A stretch of 64,000 nucleotides of DNA, taken from NCBI RefSeq assembly GCF_003584685.1, contig NZ_AP018549.1, forward strand, positions 372,001-436,000, in the 5' to 3' direction. Position numbers and translations under genes: made by a program. The DNA comes from Lactobacillus paragasseri. Its GTDB lineage: Bacteria; Bacillota; Bacilli; Lactobacillales; Lactobacillaceae. The notes below the pieces were generated by a model. The model was given only the letters and a program-made list of their open reading frames with translations. It did no database searches and was not told where the DNA came from. This document shows positions 16,577 to 24,745 of the stretch, piece by piece. Positions within the stretch are counted from its first letter, which is position 1; each line of letters opens with the position of its first letter.

Positions 16577-17128
16577 ATGGTTGAAACCAGCGAAAAGAAA
16601 TGGTACGTTTTACACACTTATTCTGGCTACGAAGAAAAAGTTAAGAAAGATTTACTTTCTAGAGCCCAATCAATGGGAATGCAAAACTATATCTTTCGAG
16701 TAATTGTTCCTGAAGAACAAAAGACTGAAACTGTTCGTGGTAAGAAACAAGAAGTCGATGAAAAGGTATTTCCTGGATACGTTTTGGTAGAAATGGTAAT
16801 GACTGACGAAAGTTGGTACGTTGTTAGAAATACGCCAAACGTTACTGGATTTGTTGGCAGTCACGGTGGTGGATCAAAGCCATCTCCTTTATACGATGAA
16901 GAAATCGAAAGAATTCTTAAGTCTCAAGGACAACCAGCTAAGGAGCAAAAAGCTGACTATGAAGTTGGTGAAACAGTAACTATTATCGATGGTGCATTTA
17001 GCGGCATGAGCGGTAAAATTACTGAAATTAATCCAGAAAAAGATAAACTTTATGTTTCAATTGATATGTTCGGCAGAGAAACAAATGCTGAACTTGACTA
17101 TAACCAAGTAAAAGAATTTGATGAATAA
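16577..17128 (+). CDS. nusG: Transcription termination/antitermination factor NusG
   Basis: A 183-residue NusG. The N-terminal NGN domain (KKWYVLHTYSGYEEKVKKDL ... FPGYVLVEM) contacts RNA polymerase and the C-terminal KOW domain (FEVGETVTIIDGAFSGMSG-like, here YEVGETVTIIDGAFSGMSG) contacts NusA, Rho or S10. Length and order are standard. AAGGAG precedes the ATG. It begins after a terminator, so it may have a separate or read-through supply of message. Confidence 0.97.
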   Translation: MVETSEKKWYVLHTYSGYEEKVKKDLLSRAQSMGMQNYIFRVIVPEEQKTETVRGKKQEVDEKVFPGYVLVEMVMTDESWYVVRNTPNVTGFVGSHGGGSKPSPLYDEEIERILKSQGQPAKEQKADYEVGETVTIIDGAFSGMSGKITEINPEKDKLYVSIDMFGRETNAELDYNQVKEFDE

Positions 17129-17145
17129 TAAAGTCTAATTAACTA

Positions 17146-17174
17146 TTGTCAATTTGAGTAATTGCTGGTAGTAT
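17146..17174 (+). promoter_or_regulatory. Promoter of rplK-rplA
   Basis: TTGTCA (17146-17151), a 17-base spacer and TAGTAT (17169-17174), with a TG extension at 17166-17167. It heads the L11-L1 operon. Confidence 0.75.
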
Positions 17175-17194
17175 ATTAGAGTATCTTTATTATT

Positions 17195-17232
17195 GTGGGA
17201 GGAGAAGAAGGAAAATTCTCCATTATAACCGC
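17195..17232 (+). promoter_or_regulatory. Candidate structured leader of rplK
   Basis: GGAGAA (17201-17206) pairs with TTCTCC (17216-17221), with an outer GTGG (17195-17198) and CCGC (17229-17232). A similar GTGG...CCAC arrangement stands before rplA. Both may be autoregulatory sites for L1 or its partners, as known for L11-L1 operons in general. Confidence 0.4.
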
Positions 17233-17258
17233 ATCACGGAATCAAGGAGGTATTGACC

Positions 17259-17684
17259 GTGGCAAAGAAAGTTATTAACGTAGTTAAACTGCAAATTCCT
17301 GCTGGTGCAGCAACTCCTGCACCTCCAGTTGGTCCTGCATTGGGTCAAGCTGGAATCAACATTGTTGGTTTCACTAAGGACTTCAATGCACGTACTGCTG
17401 ATCAAAAGGGTATGATTATCCCTGTAGTTATTACAGTATATGAAGATCGTTCATTCGAATTCATTACTAAGACTCCACCAGCAGCTGTTCTTTTGAAGAA
17501 GGCTGCTAAGGTTGACAAGGGTTCTGGTGAACCTAACACTAAGAAGGTTGCTAAGGTAACTAAGGACCAAGTTAAGGAAATTGCCGAAACCAAGATGAAA
17601 GATCTAAACGCTGCAGATGTTGAAGCTGCTATGCGCATGATTGAAGGTACTGCTAGAAGCATGGGCTTCACTGTAGAAGACTAG
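17259..17684 (+). CDS. rplK: Ribosomal protein L11
   Basis: A 141-residue L11, the standard length, that binds 23S rRNA at the GTPase-associated centre. It begins [20 protein letters not shown] with [19 protein letters not shown]. The GTG at 17259 is chosen because AAGGAGG at 17244-17250 is 8 bases away; a TTG at 17253 is too close to it. The C-terminus [13 protein letters not shown] is typical. Confidence 0.97.
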   Translation: MAKKVINVVKLQIPAGAATPAPPVGPALGQAGINIVGFTKDFNARTADQKGMIIPVVITVYEDRSFEFITKTPPAAVLLKKAAKVDKGSGEPNTKKVAKVTKDQVKEIAETKMKDLNAADVEAAMRMIEGTARSMGFTVED

Positions 17685-17729
17685 TGTTTTTAGGAACGTC
17701 GGATCGTTAATCAAAATTAACGAATCAAG

Positions 17730-17761
17730 GTGGGAGAGTTTGAGAAGACTCGTTTGACCAC
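17730..17761 (+). promoter_or_regulatory. Candidate structured leader of rplA
   Basis: GTGG (17730-17733) faces CCAC (17758-17761) around GAGT (17736-17739) and ACTC (17748-17751). An additional hairpin CGTTAAT/ATTAACG precedes it near 17705-17722. It sits in the rplK-rplA gap, the kind of place where L1 feedback sites occur. Confidence 0.4.
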
Positions 17762-17781
17762 ATTTTCAGGAGGATTTTTAC

Positions 17782-18474
17782 ATGGCAAAGCATGGAAAGA
17801 GATATTTAGAAGCAGCTAAAAAAGTTGATTCAACTAAATTTTATTCAGTAGATGAAGCTATGAAGTTAGCAAAAGAAACTTCATACGCAAACTTTGACGC
17901 AACTATCGAAGTTGCATATAACTTAAGCGTTGACCCAAAGCAAGCAGATCAACAAATTAGAGGTGCATTGGTACTTCCAAATGGTACTGGTAAATCTAAG
18001 AAGGTTGTTGTTTTTGCTGAAGGTCCACAAGCTGACCAAGCTAAAGAAGCAGGTGCTGACGAAGTTGGTTCTGACGATTTAGTAGAAAAAGTTCAAAACG
18101 GTTACTTAGACTTTGATGTAGTTATTGCTACTCCAATGATGATGGCTAAGGTTGGTCGTTTAGGTCGTATCTTAGGACCTAAGGGCTTAATGCCAAACCC
18201 TAAGACTGGTACTGTTACTATGGACGTTGCTAAAGCTGTTGAAAACCAAAAAGCAGGTCAAGTTGAATACCGTGTTGATAAGCAAGGTTTAATCCACGCA
18301 CCAATCGGTAAGGCTTCATTTGACGCTGATAAGTTGGCACAAAACTTTGATGCATTACGTGACGTTATTCTTCGTGCACGTCCTGCATCAGCTAAGGGTC
18401 AATACATTAAGAGTGTTGCCGTTTCTGCAACCTTTGGCCCTGGTATCCACTTGGATCCATTGAACTTAGACTAA
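17782..18474 (+). CDS. rplA: Ribosomal protein L1
   Basis: A 230-residue L1 of the 50S stalk, also known to repress its own operon in several bacteria. The signature [20 protein letters not shown] is present. AGGAGG precedes the ATG. It follows rplK, as usual, but is not followed by rplJ: an amino-acid transporter of three genes has been placed between them. Confidence 0.97.
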   Translation: MAKHGKRYLEAAKKVDSTKFYSVDEAMKLAKETSYANFDATIEVAYNLSVDPKQADQQIRGALVLPNGTGKSKKVVVFAEGPQADQAKEAGADEVGSDDLVEKVQNGYLDFDVVIATPMMMAKVGRLGRILGPKGLMPNPKTGTVTMDVAKAVENQKAGQVEYRVDKQGLIHAPIGKASFDADKLAQNFDALRDVILRARPASAKGQYIKSVAVSATFGPGIHLDPLNLD

Positions 18475-18495
18475 TTAATAGTTACTTAATTAAGC

Positions 18496-18527
18496 AAAAA
18501 GACTTCACATTTGTGAAGTCTTTTTTT
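18496..18527 (+). terminator. Terminator after rplA
   Basis: AAAAAGACTTCAC (18496-18508) pairs with GTGAAGTCTTTTT (18513-18525), followed by Ts. Confidence 0.85.
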
Positions 18528-18604
18528 GTACTAAGGTTGAAAGTACAATTAGATTTTAGTTAGAATTAAACAATACGCTATTTTTAGAACAGGAGGTGAA
18601 GGAA

Positions 18605-19249
18605 GTGCTAAATTATATTTTTAGTATTTTACCTTCATTGTTTTCCGGTGCTTGGTTAACTATCGAAATCTTTTTTTGGACGACTGTAGTTTCTATTCCA
18701 TTAGGTTTGTTAGTCGCTTTTGGCTTACATTCAAATTTAAAACTGGTTAAGGCTATTTTGAAATTCTATGTATGGATTATTCGTGGTACGCCGCTTTTAC
18801 TCCAATTAATTTTTATTTTTTATGGCTTACCAACTGTCGGAATAGTTTTTCCAAGATATGAGGCTGCTTTAGTTGCTTTTATTATTAATTACGCCGCATA
18901 TTTTGCTGAGATTTTTCGTGGGGGTTTACAAGCCGTTCCTGTTGGACAATTTGAAGCTGCACAAGTGCTGGGGTTAAGTCGCTGGCAGACTATTAATCGA
19001 ATTGTTCGACCACAAGTTGTTAAAATCGTTCTTCCTTCAATCGGAAATGAATTAATTAATTTGGTCAAGGATTCTAGTTTAGTTTATGTAATTGGCTTAG
19101 GCGATTTACTTCGTGCTGGAAATGTGGCAACGGCGCGTGATGTATCTTTAGTTCCACTTGTCTTAGTAGGATGTGTATATTTGGCAATGACTGCGGTTTT
19201 AACAGCTTTATTACGAGTAGTGGAGAAGAAGAGCAATGTCTGGAAATAA
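18605..19249 (+). CDS. Polar amino acid ABC transporter permease
   Basis: A 214-residue permease of the His/Glu/Gln/Arg family. It has five or six hydrophobic segments and the EAA loop (QFEAAQVLGLSRWQTINRIV) that contacts the ATPase, after WIIRGTPLLLQLIF. The GTG at 18605 is chosen because AGGAGG at 18591-18596 lies 8 bases away; an in-frame GTG at 18596 overlaps the ribosome site. It overlaps the next gene by 14 bases in a three-gene operon: permease, ATPase, binding lipoprotein. The substrate is probably a polar amino acid such as glutamine or cystine. Confidence 0.92.
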   Translation: MLNYIFSILPSLFSGAWLTIEIFFWTTVVSIPLGLLVAFGLHSNLKLVKAILKFYVWIIRGTPLLLQLIFIFYGLPTVGIVFPRYEAALVAFIINYAAYFAEIFRGGLQAVPVGQFEAAQVLGLSRWQTINRIVRPQVVKIVLPSIGNELINLVKDSSLVYVIGLGDLLRAGNVATARDVSLVPLVLVGCVYLAMTAVLTALLRVVEKKSNVWK

Positions 19250-19883
19250 AGTTTTAGAGCTTAAGAAGATAAGCAAGAGCTTTGGTACAAGAAAAATTAT
19301 TGATAAATTAGATCTCTCACTTGATCAAGGCGATATCCTAAGTATCATTGGGCCATCAGGCGCAGGTAAGACAACATTATTACGTTTAATTGCGGGCCTT
19401 GAAAGTGCAGATAGTGGAAAATTTATCCACAATGGAAAAGAATTTGATCCAACTGATCGTAATAATCATTTGGTAGGGATGGTTTTTCAAGATTATAATC
19501 TTTTTCCTAATCTTTCGGTGATGGATAATATTACTTTGGCACCAATTATGGTGAATAAGGTGAGTAAAGAAGATGCTGAAAGGGCGGCAGAACCTGTTTT
19601 AAAGCAGTTAGATTTGGAAAAGTTTAAGAATTTGTATCCTTACCAATTGTCAGGTGGACAAAAGCAACGTGTAGCAATTGCTAGAGCATTGCAAATGAAG
19701 CCAGAAATTTTGTGTTATGATGAACCAACTTCAGCTTTAGATCCTGAATTGGTAGGAAAAGTAAAAGAAATTTTCTTAAAGCTTAAACAAACTGGAATGA
19801 CGCAGGTTGTTATTACGCATGATCATCAATTTGGGAAAGCTGTCGCTGATAAAATCTTAAAAGTTGAGCCAATAGAAAAATGA
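19236..19883 (+). CDS. Polar amino acid ABC transporter ATP-binding protein
   Basis: A 215-residue ABC ATPase. Walker A GPSGAGKTT, signature LSGGQKQRVAIARAL and Walker B CYDEPTSALDPE are intact. It begins inside the permease gene (14-base overlap), preceded by GGAGAAGAAG, and its stop overlaps the start of the binding protein. It is shorter than the 240-residue norm, ending soon after the switch histidine in ITHDHQFG. Confidence 0.95.
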   Translation: MSGNKVLELKKISKSFGTRKIIDKLDLSLDQGDILSIIGPSGAGKTTLLRLIAGLESADSGKFIHNGKEFDPTDRNNHLVGMVFQDYNLFPNLSVMDNITLAPIMVNKVSKEDAERAAEPVLKQLDLEKFKNLYPYQLSGGQKQRVAIARALQMKPEILCYDEPTSALDPELVGKVKEIFLKLKQTGMTQVVITHDHQFGKAVADKILKVEPIEK

Positions 19884-20671
19884 TGAAAAAAATAATAAAA
19901 GTTTTAGGCTTACTGATGATTGTTATTACAGCCTTGGGATTATATGGTTGCCAAAGACAGGAAAGCTCTTGGCAAAAAATTAAAGAGCGTGGAACCTTAG
20001 TAATTGGTGTGGATGATAGTTTTGTGCCGATGGATTTTAGACAAAAAAATGGTAAGTTAGTTGGCTTTGATGTCGACTTAGCAACAGCTGTTTGCAAGAA
20101 AATTGGTTTAAAACCTGATTTTCAAACTATCGATTGGTCAATGAAAGAAACCGAATTGCGTAATGGAACAATTGATGTTATTTGGAATGGTTATACCAAA
20201 ACGAGGGCTCGAGCAAAAAAAGTAGCATTTTCACGACCTTATCTTGAAAATGACCAAATTTTAGTTACGCGTAAGAAAGATAAGATAGATAATTATCGTC
20301 AAATGAAGGGAAAAGTCCTTGGCGTTCAAACTGGGTCTTCTGGAGCAGACGATTTAGATAATTATCCTAATGTTCTAAAAAAGCGGGTTAAAAGCATAGT
20401 TTTATATGATACTTATAATAATGCCTTCATTGATTTGAAAGCCGGTAGAATCACCGGTTTATTGATTGATGGAGTGTATGCCAATTACTACCTAGCTCAT
20501 AGTAAGTATCAAAAAGAATTTAAGAAAGAAAAACTACCATATCCGAGCGAAAAGTTTTCAGTAGGAATAAATAAGAAAGACAAGATTTTAAAAGATAAGA
20601 TTAATCAAGCTCTTGAGCGTCTAGAAAAGACAGGGGAGTTAGAGAAAATACGACAAAAATGGTTTAATTAA
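19880..20671 (+). CDS. Amino acid ABC transporter substrate-binding lipoprotein
   Basis: A 263-residue family 3 periplasmic-type binding protein anchored as a lipoprotein. The signal ends in LYGC with the lipid-carrying Cys near residue 24. GTLVIGVDDSFVPMDFRQ, GFDVDLATAV and the C-terminal KINQALERLEKTGELEKIRQKW pattern are typical. It overlaps the ATPase by four bases (ATGA) and has a second ATG immediately after the first, so either may be used. It completes the transporter operon that separates rplA from rplJ. Confidence 0.93.
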   Translation: MMKKIIKVLGLLMIVITALGLYGCQRQESSWQKIKERGTLVIGVDDSFVPMDFRQKNGKLVGFDVDLATAVCKKIGLKPDFQTIDWSMKETELRNGTIDVIWNGYTKTRARAKKVAFSRPYLENDQILVTRKKDKIDNYRQMKGKVLGVQTGSSGADDLDNYPNVLKKRVKSIVLYDTYNNAFIDLKAGRITGLLIDGVYANYYLAHSKYQKEFKKEKLPYPSEKFSVGINKKDKILKDKINQALERLEKTGELEKIRQKWFN

Positions 20672-20680
20672 AAAAAGCTA

Positions 20681-20709
20681 TTGACGACTTATCTAATTTA
20701 AGGTAATAT
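20681..20709 (+). promoter_or_regulatory. Promoter of rplJ-rplL
   Basis: TTGACG (20681-20686), a 17-base spacer, TAATAT (20704-20709), directly before the L10 leader. Confidence 0.8.
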
Positions 20710-20715
20710 ATTGTA

Positions 20716-20825
20716 CAGTAAATTCTACCTAAGACTCGGGTGGCTAACGTGCCTTAATATCCCGCCGAGGCCAGAAAAACTAAGAGTTTTACAACTCCAT
20801 GTCTTTTTGGCATGGAGTTTTTATT
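20716..20825 (+). promoter_or_regulatory. L10 leader with terminator-attenuator
   Basis: The segment ACCTAAGACTCGGGTGG ... CCTTAATATCCCGCCGAGG is the well-known L10-L12 mRNA leader, where the L10-L12 complex binds to repress. It ends in a terminator hairpin CTCCATG (20795-20801) with CATGGAG (20811-20817) and a T-run, so control may be by attenuation. It directly precedes rplJ. Confidence 0.85.
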
Positions 20826-20870
20826 TCGGCTGATAGAATTTATCTTAAAGTAAATTTGGAGGTGAATTCG

Positions 20871-21371
20871 TTGAGTAAAGCAATCATTGCTAAAAAAGAA
20901 AAGCTTGTTGATGACTTTGCAGCAGAACTTAAGGAAGCTAAAGCTATCTTAGTAATTGACTACTTAGGTTTAACTGTTGAAGAAGTAACTAACTTACGTA
21001 AGGATTTACGTGATTCTAACGTTAAGATGAAAGTTATCAAGAATACTTACTTAAAGCGTGCTGCTGAAAAGGCTGGTATCGAAGGTTTAGACGAGACTTT
21101 TGTTGGTCCTACTGCTGTTGTTTACACTGCTGATGCAGATGACATTACTGAACCAGCTCGTATTGTTTCTAAATACGAAGACGATATCGACGCATTATCA
21201 ATTAAAGGTGGTATGCTCGAAGGTAAGGTTGCCAGCCAAGAAGAAATCAAGAAACTTGCAGCTATTCCAGGTCGCGAAGGTTTACTTTCAATGCTTGTAT
21301 CTGTATTACAAGCTCCAGTTCGCAACTTTGCATATGCTGTTAAGGCTGTCGCTGATTCAAAAGACGAATAA
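20871..21371 (+). CDS. rplJ: Ribosomal protein L10
   Basis: A 166-residue stalk-base protein that carries L7/L12 dimers. The TTG at 20871 is chosen because GGAGG lies 8 bases upstream (TTGGAGGTGAATTCG) and the protein then begins MSKAIIAKKEKLVDDF, as in relatives. A longer frame from 20799 would run through the leader terminator and is rejected. It ends with QAPVRNFAYAVKAVAD. Confidence 0.96.
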   Translation: MSKAIIAKKEKLVDDFAAELKEAKAILVIDYLGLTVEEVTNLRKDLRDSNVKMKVIKNTYLKRAAEKAGIEGLDETFVGPTAVVYTADADDITEPARIVSKYEDDIDALSIKGGMLEGKVASQEEIKKLAAIPGREGLLSMLVSVLQAPVRNFAYAVKAVADSKDE

Positions 21372-21414
21372 TTATAGTAAATTTACACATATCTAATTTC
21401 GGAGGAAACTTATA

Positions 21415-21777
21415 ATGGCTTTAGATACTGAAAAGATTATTGAAGATTTAAAAGGTGCTTCAATCCTTGAATTAAACGACTTAGTAAAGGCTATTGAAGA
21501 CGAATTTGGTGTTTCAGCTGCTGCTCCAGTTGCTGCTGCAGGTGCTGCAGGCGCAGGTGCAGAAAAGACTGAATTTGACGTTGAATTGACTGATGTTGGT
21601 CAAGAAAAAGTTAAGGTTATCAAGGTTGTTCGTGACATCACTGGTCTTGGCCTTAAGGATTCTAAGGACCTTGTTGATGGTGCTCCTAAGAACGTTAAGG
21701 AAGGCGTTTCTGAAGACGAAGCTAACGACATCAAAGCTAAGCTTGAAGAAGTTGGCGCAACTGTTACTGTTAAGTAA
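21415..21777 (+). CDS. rplL: Ribosomal protein L7/L12
   Basis: A 120-residue acidic stalk protein. The Ala-rich hinge ([14 protein letters not shown]) links the N-terminal dimerisation domain to the factor-binding domain ([13 protein letters not shown] ... [20 protein letters not shown]). It is a full-length protein. GGAGG precedes the ATG and it follows rplJ in the usual order. Confidence 0.98.
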   Translation: MALDTEKIIEDLKGASILELNDLVKAIEDEFGVSAAAPVAAAGAAGAGAEKTEFDVELTDVGQEKVKVIKVVRDITGLGLKDSKDLVDGAPKNVKEGVSEDEANDIKAKLEEVGATVTVK

Positions 21778-21802
21778 TAAGGTCTTAACTGAACACACTA
21801 TT

Positions 21803-21839
21803 AAAAATGAGGACTCTATTTTACGGAGTCCTCATTTTT
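21803..21839 (+). terminator. Terminator after rplL
   Basis: AAAAATGAGGACTC (21803-21816) pairs with GAGTCCTCATTTTT (21826-21839). Confidence 0.88.
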
Positions 21840-21854
21840 GTTTACAATAAAATT

Positions 21855-22691
21855 ATGCTTAAGAAAAATTTTTATAAATGGTTTAAGGCTACTTTAGCTA
21901 TCATTTCAATTGTATTGATCGTTCTAGACTTTGCAGCCATAATTGATATTAATGGTACTAATAGTAAGTGGTTTTGGCTTAACAATATTATTTTAATTAT
22001 TTTAGCAATTGATTATTTTTATAGGCTATATCTTGCTAAAGATAGGCGGGCTTTTTTTAGCAATAATATTTTTGAATTAGTGGCAATTATTCCGGTTGGA
22101 ATTGCTTTTAACTGGATGAAATTTGCGCAATTGGGAGATATTGGTCTATATTTTAGACTTTTGCGTTTAATTCGCCTGGCCGGACTAGTGGGGATGCTGA
22201 AAGATATTTTGCACACTCATGGCATTTTATACGTAATATACTTTAGTATTGCATTTTTAATGTTAGGATCAGTTGCAATATCAATTACTGAACACGTTTC
22301 ACTTGATCAAGCCTTTTGGTGGGCGATTACCACTGCAAGTACGGTTGGTTATGGTGACATTTCACGGCATACAATTTCTCCACAATCTTTGTTGGGAAAA
22401 CTAGTGATTCTAGTAATGATCTTGATTGGAGTAGGAGTAATGGGAATTGTTACTAGTTCTCTTACTGCCTACTTGATGAGGAGAAATGAAGGAAAAGTCA
22501 GTATTAAAGATAAAGATGCAGAATTAACCTTAATTTTAGATAAATTAGACCGGCTAGAGCAGCAAAATAAGCTTCTCGCTCAGCAAACCCAAAATTTACA
22601 AGAACAAATTCAAGAATTAAAAGATAGTCATACACCTAGCGAATGGAACAAGTTTAAGGATTGGATAGAAAAAAGAAAAGATAAAAATTAA
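21855..22691 (+). CDS. Voltage-gated-type potassium channel protein
   Basis: A 278-residue six-helix potassium channel monomer. The selectivity filter TTASTVGYGDI is intact. A basic S4-like helix (FRLLRLIRLAGLV) suggests voltage sensing. The C-terminus is a coiled coil (LDRLEQQNKLLAQQTQNLQ), likely for tetramerisation. The ATG at 21855 is preferred over an upstream frame that overlaps the rplL terminator, though its ribosome site is weak. Probably monocistronic, ended by a bidirectional terminator. Confidence 0.88.
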   Translation: MLKKNFYKWFKATLAIISIVLIVLDFAAIIDINGTNSKWFWLNNIILIILAIDYFYRLYLAKDRRAFFSNNIFELVAIIPVGIAFNWMKFAQLGDIGLYFRLLRLIRLAGLVGMLKDILHTHGILYVIYFSIAFLMLGSVAISITEHVSLDQAFWWAITTASTVGYGDISRHTISPQSLLGKLVILVMILIGVGVMGIVTSSLTAYLMRRNEGKVSIKDKDAELTLILDKLDRLEQQNKLLAQQTQNLQEQIQELKDSHTPSEWNKFKDWIEKRKDKN

Positions 22692-22727
22692 AGCGTAAAT
22701 TCAAAAAAGATGAATTTACGCTTTTTT
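22690..22727. terminator. Bidirectional terminator
   Basis: AAAGCGTAAATTCA (22690-22703) pairs with TGAATTTACGCTTT (22711-22724). It serves both the K+ channel gene (+) and the small membrane protein (-). Confidence 0.85.
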
Positions 22728-22950
22728 ACATGGTTAAATAAAAATGTAAAATGATCATGAATAAAAGATAGCAGCCCGCGATGATAATAATAACCCACCC
22801 AGCAGTCAGCCAAAATCTAGCCCAAGTTTGACTGTTAGTTGAAAGAACACGGCCAAAGACAGCTTGATTGCCTTTTATTCTGAATCCCATCCATAGACAG
22901 AAAATTCCGACAATAATTGCTAAAATAAATATAGGAATAGAAACTAACAT
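22726..22950 (-). CDS. Small two-helix membrane protein, unknown
   Basis: A 74-residue protein with two hydrophobic segments: IPIFILAIIVGIFCLWMGF near the N-terminus and WVIIIIAGCYLLFMIILHF near the C-terminus, joined by a polar loop with FGRVLSTNSQTWARFWL. AAAGGAAGAG is well placed before the ATG, and it is convergent with the K+ channel gene. I do not recognise the function; no enzymatic motif is visible. Confidence 0.65.
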   Translation of the reverse strand: MLVSIPIFILAIIVGIFCLWMGFRIKGNQAVFGRVLSTNSQTWARFWLTAGWVIIIIAGCYLLFMIILHFYLTM

Positions 22951-23055
22951 TCTATCTCTTCCTTTCTGTAATCATTCTAATTATAAAGCTTTGTAGAAAA
23001 AAGCAAAGTAGAATTGATAAACTATAAGATAGAAATTGAAGAAGCGAGAATAATT

Positions 23056-23667
23056 ATGACAAAAAAGAATCAAATGTATTTTGCGGCTAATCCGGATGCT
23101 AAACATGATGAACATTTAGTTGATTATCATATTGACGATATTGATTTGAAATTTACAACTGATGCAGGCGTATTTTCAAAGCTAAGAATTGACTATGGTT
23201 CTGGTGTATTAATCAAAACCATGAAAGACTTAACCTTTCCAAAAGCTGGGATTTTAGACGTTGGAACAGGGTATGGTCCAATGGGCTTATTTGCAGCTAA
23301 ATTTTGGCCAGATCAAGAAGTTGATATGGTCGACGTAAATGAACGAGCTCTTGATTTAGCTAGAAGAAATGCAAAGTTTAATCAAATTAACAATGTTAAT
23401 ATCTACCAATCAGATATTTATGAACAAGTGGATAAAAAGTATGGGCTAGTGATTACTAATCCACCAATTCGGGCTGGAAAGAAAGTAGTTGACCAAATTT
23501 TATCTGAAGCTAAAGAGCACTTAGTGGAAAATGGAATTTTGCTAGTTGTCATTCAGAAAAAACAAGGAGCCCCAAGTGCAAAGAAACTAATGACAAAAGT
23601 ATACGGAAACTGTGAAATTTTAGCTCGGGATAAGGGATATTACATTTTAATGAGCAAAAATAATTAA
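23056..23667 (+). CDS. RsmC-like class I SAM-dependent methyltransferase
   Basis: A 203-residue methyltransferase of the small RsmC type (16S rRNA guanine N2-methylase family). The SAM-binding motif is ILDVGTGYGPMG, followed by DMVDVNERALDLARRN, and the catalytic motif is TNPPIRAGK. The ATG at 23056 gives the expected start MTKKNQMYFA; an upstream frame extension looks unsupported. In relatives it lies next to tadA and dnaX, as here. The exact rRNA target is assigned by family. Confidence 0.85.
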   Translation: MTKKNQMYFAANPDAKHDEHLVDYHIDDIDLKFTTDAGVFSKLRIDYGSGVLIKTMKDLTFPKAGILDVGTGYGPMGLFAAKFWPDQEVDMVDVNERALDLARRNAKFNQINNVNIYQSDIYEQVDKKYGLVITNPPIRAGKKVVDQILSEAKEHLVENGILLVVIQKKQGAPSAKKLMTKVYGNCEILARDKGYYILMSKNN

Positions 23668-23743
23668 AAAGATAACGATAATGGTTTATAATGAAAGCGA
23701 ATACAAAGTAGAGAAGATAATACTTTGAAAGAAGTGAATCATT

Positions 23744-23926
23744 ATGAAGCTATTGATTAATATTATTTTAGTCTTAATTGTTTTGGCTGGGTTTGGTGGA
23801 ATGATTTATTTATCAGTTAATGGTAATAGATTCCTTGGTGCAGCTGGTTTGGCTATGCTTTATTTTGTCGGATCAATTGGCTATTTTGTTAACTGTTATA
23901 CGATTAAAAAACGTGGCCGAATTTAA
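23744..23926 (+). CDS. Small two-helix membrane protein, unknown
   Basis: A 60-residue protein with two transmembrane segments (LLINIILVLIVLAGFGGMIY and LGAAGLAMLYFVGSIGYFV) and a basic tail KKRGRI. GAAAGAAGTG precedes the ATG. It is co-oriented with the methyltransferase and TadA. No family recognised; plausible real gene from the ribosome site and hydrophobic pattern. Confidence 0.6.
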   Translation: MKLLINIILVLIVLAGFGGMIYLSVNGNRFLGAAGLAMLYFVGSIGYFVNCYTIKKRGRI

Positions 23927-24086
23927 TAGAAGAGATCCAAAAGATCTTTTTTATTTTTACTTTTTATACTATACATGAATATGTTTAATAATGAACTTCT
24001 TTACGTTAGCAGTTAATTTAACTGGCTTTTTCGATTACAATAATAATGATTAATAAGAATTATAGGAAAGATATTGAATAAAATAT

Positions 24087-24569
24087 ATGTTTGAAAAAAG
24101 CGATAAGGAAGAATACATGCAGCTAGCTTTTGCACAGGCAAAAAAAGCTGAAGACCAGGGAGAAGTACCGATTGGTGCAATTGTTGTGGATAAAGATGGA
24201 AAAGTAATTGGCGAAGGCTACAACAGACGCGAGCTTGATGAGGATGCAACCCAGCATGCAGAAATGATTGCGATTAGAGAGGCCTGCAAAAATCTGGGTT
24301 CTTGGCGTTTAGTTGATTGCAGCTTGTTTATTACCCTTGAACCATGTCCGATGTGCAGCGGTGCAATTGTTAATTCACGGCTAGCTGAAGTTTATTATGG
24401 CGCTTTTGATCCTAAGGCCGGAGCTGCTGGAAGTGTAATTGATTTATTCAAAGTAGAAAAATTTAATCACCACCCTCAAGTTTTTGGAGGCTTATTTAAG
24501 GATCAAGCAGCGCAAATGTTAAAAGATTTTTTCCGTGAAATTAGGCGTAAACAAAAGCAAGATAAATAG
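24087..24569 (+). CDS. tadA: tRNA adenosine(34) deaminase TadA
   Basis: A 160-residue zinc deaminase that makes inosine at the wobble position of tRNA-Arg(ACG). The zinc motifs are QHAEMIAI (His plus the catalytic Glu) and PCPMCSGAI (two Cys). The start at 24087 (MFEKSDKEEYMQLAF) fits the family pattern; a later ATG at 24117 has a better ribosome site but would remove the first helix. It is upstream of the SRP RNA and dnaX, as in other Firmicutes. Confidence 0.94.
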   Translation: MFEKSDKEEYMQLAFAQAKKAEDQGEVPIGAIVVDKDGKVIGEGYNRRELDEDATQHAEMIAIREACKNLGSWRLVDCSLFITLEPCPMCSGAIVNSRLAEVYYGAFDPKAGAAGSVIDLFKVEKFNHHPQVFGGLFKDQAAQMLKDFFREIRRKQKQDK

Positions 24570-24596
24570 TGGAAAAAATAGTTAAAATACTGTATT

Positions 24597-24683
24597 ATAG
24601 TTTGTGGGCAATGTCCGACCTCCAAATTGTGTCAGGACCGGAAGGTAGCAGCACTAAGGTTGCTTGGGCATGTGCCTTTTTTT
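24597..24683 (+). ncRNA. ffs: Small signal recognition particle RNA
   Basis: The hallmark tetraloop region GTCAGGACCGGAAGGTAGCA followed by GCACTAAGG occurs at about 24631-24658, inside a long stem pairing GGCAATGTCCGACC with the 3' GGTTGCTTGGGCATGTGCC. A T-run follows. It is the short SRP RNA that with Ffh targets ribosomes to the membrane, and it lies between tadA and dnaX, the conserved position. Ends are approximate. Confidence 0.93.
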
Positions 24684-24696
24684 GAGAAAATAAACA

Positions 24697-24728
24697 GCTC
24701 TTAGCTCGTTTGAGCTAGGAGTTTTTTT
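24697..24728 (+). terminator. Hairpin with T-run between ffs and dnaX
   Basis: CTCTTAGCTC (24698-24707) pairs with GAGCTAGGAG (24712-24721) with one wobble, followed by seven T, 18 bases before dnaX. It is probably a second terminator. Confidence 0.7.
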
Positions 24729-24745
24729 GATAAAGGAAGTGCAAA

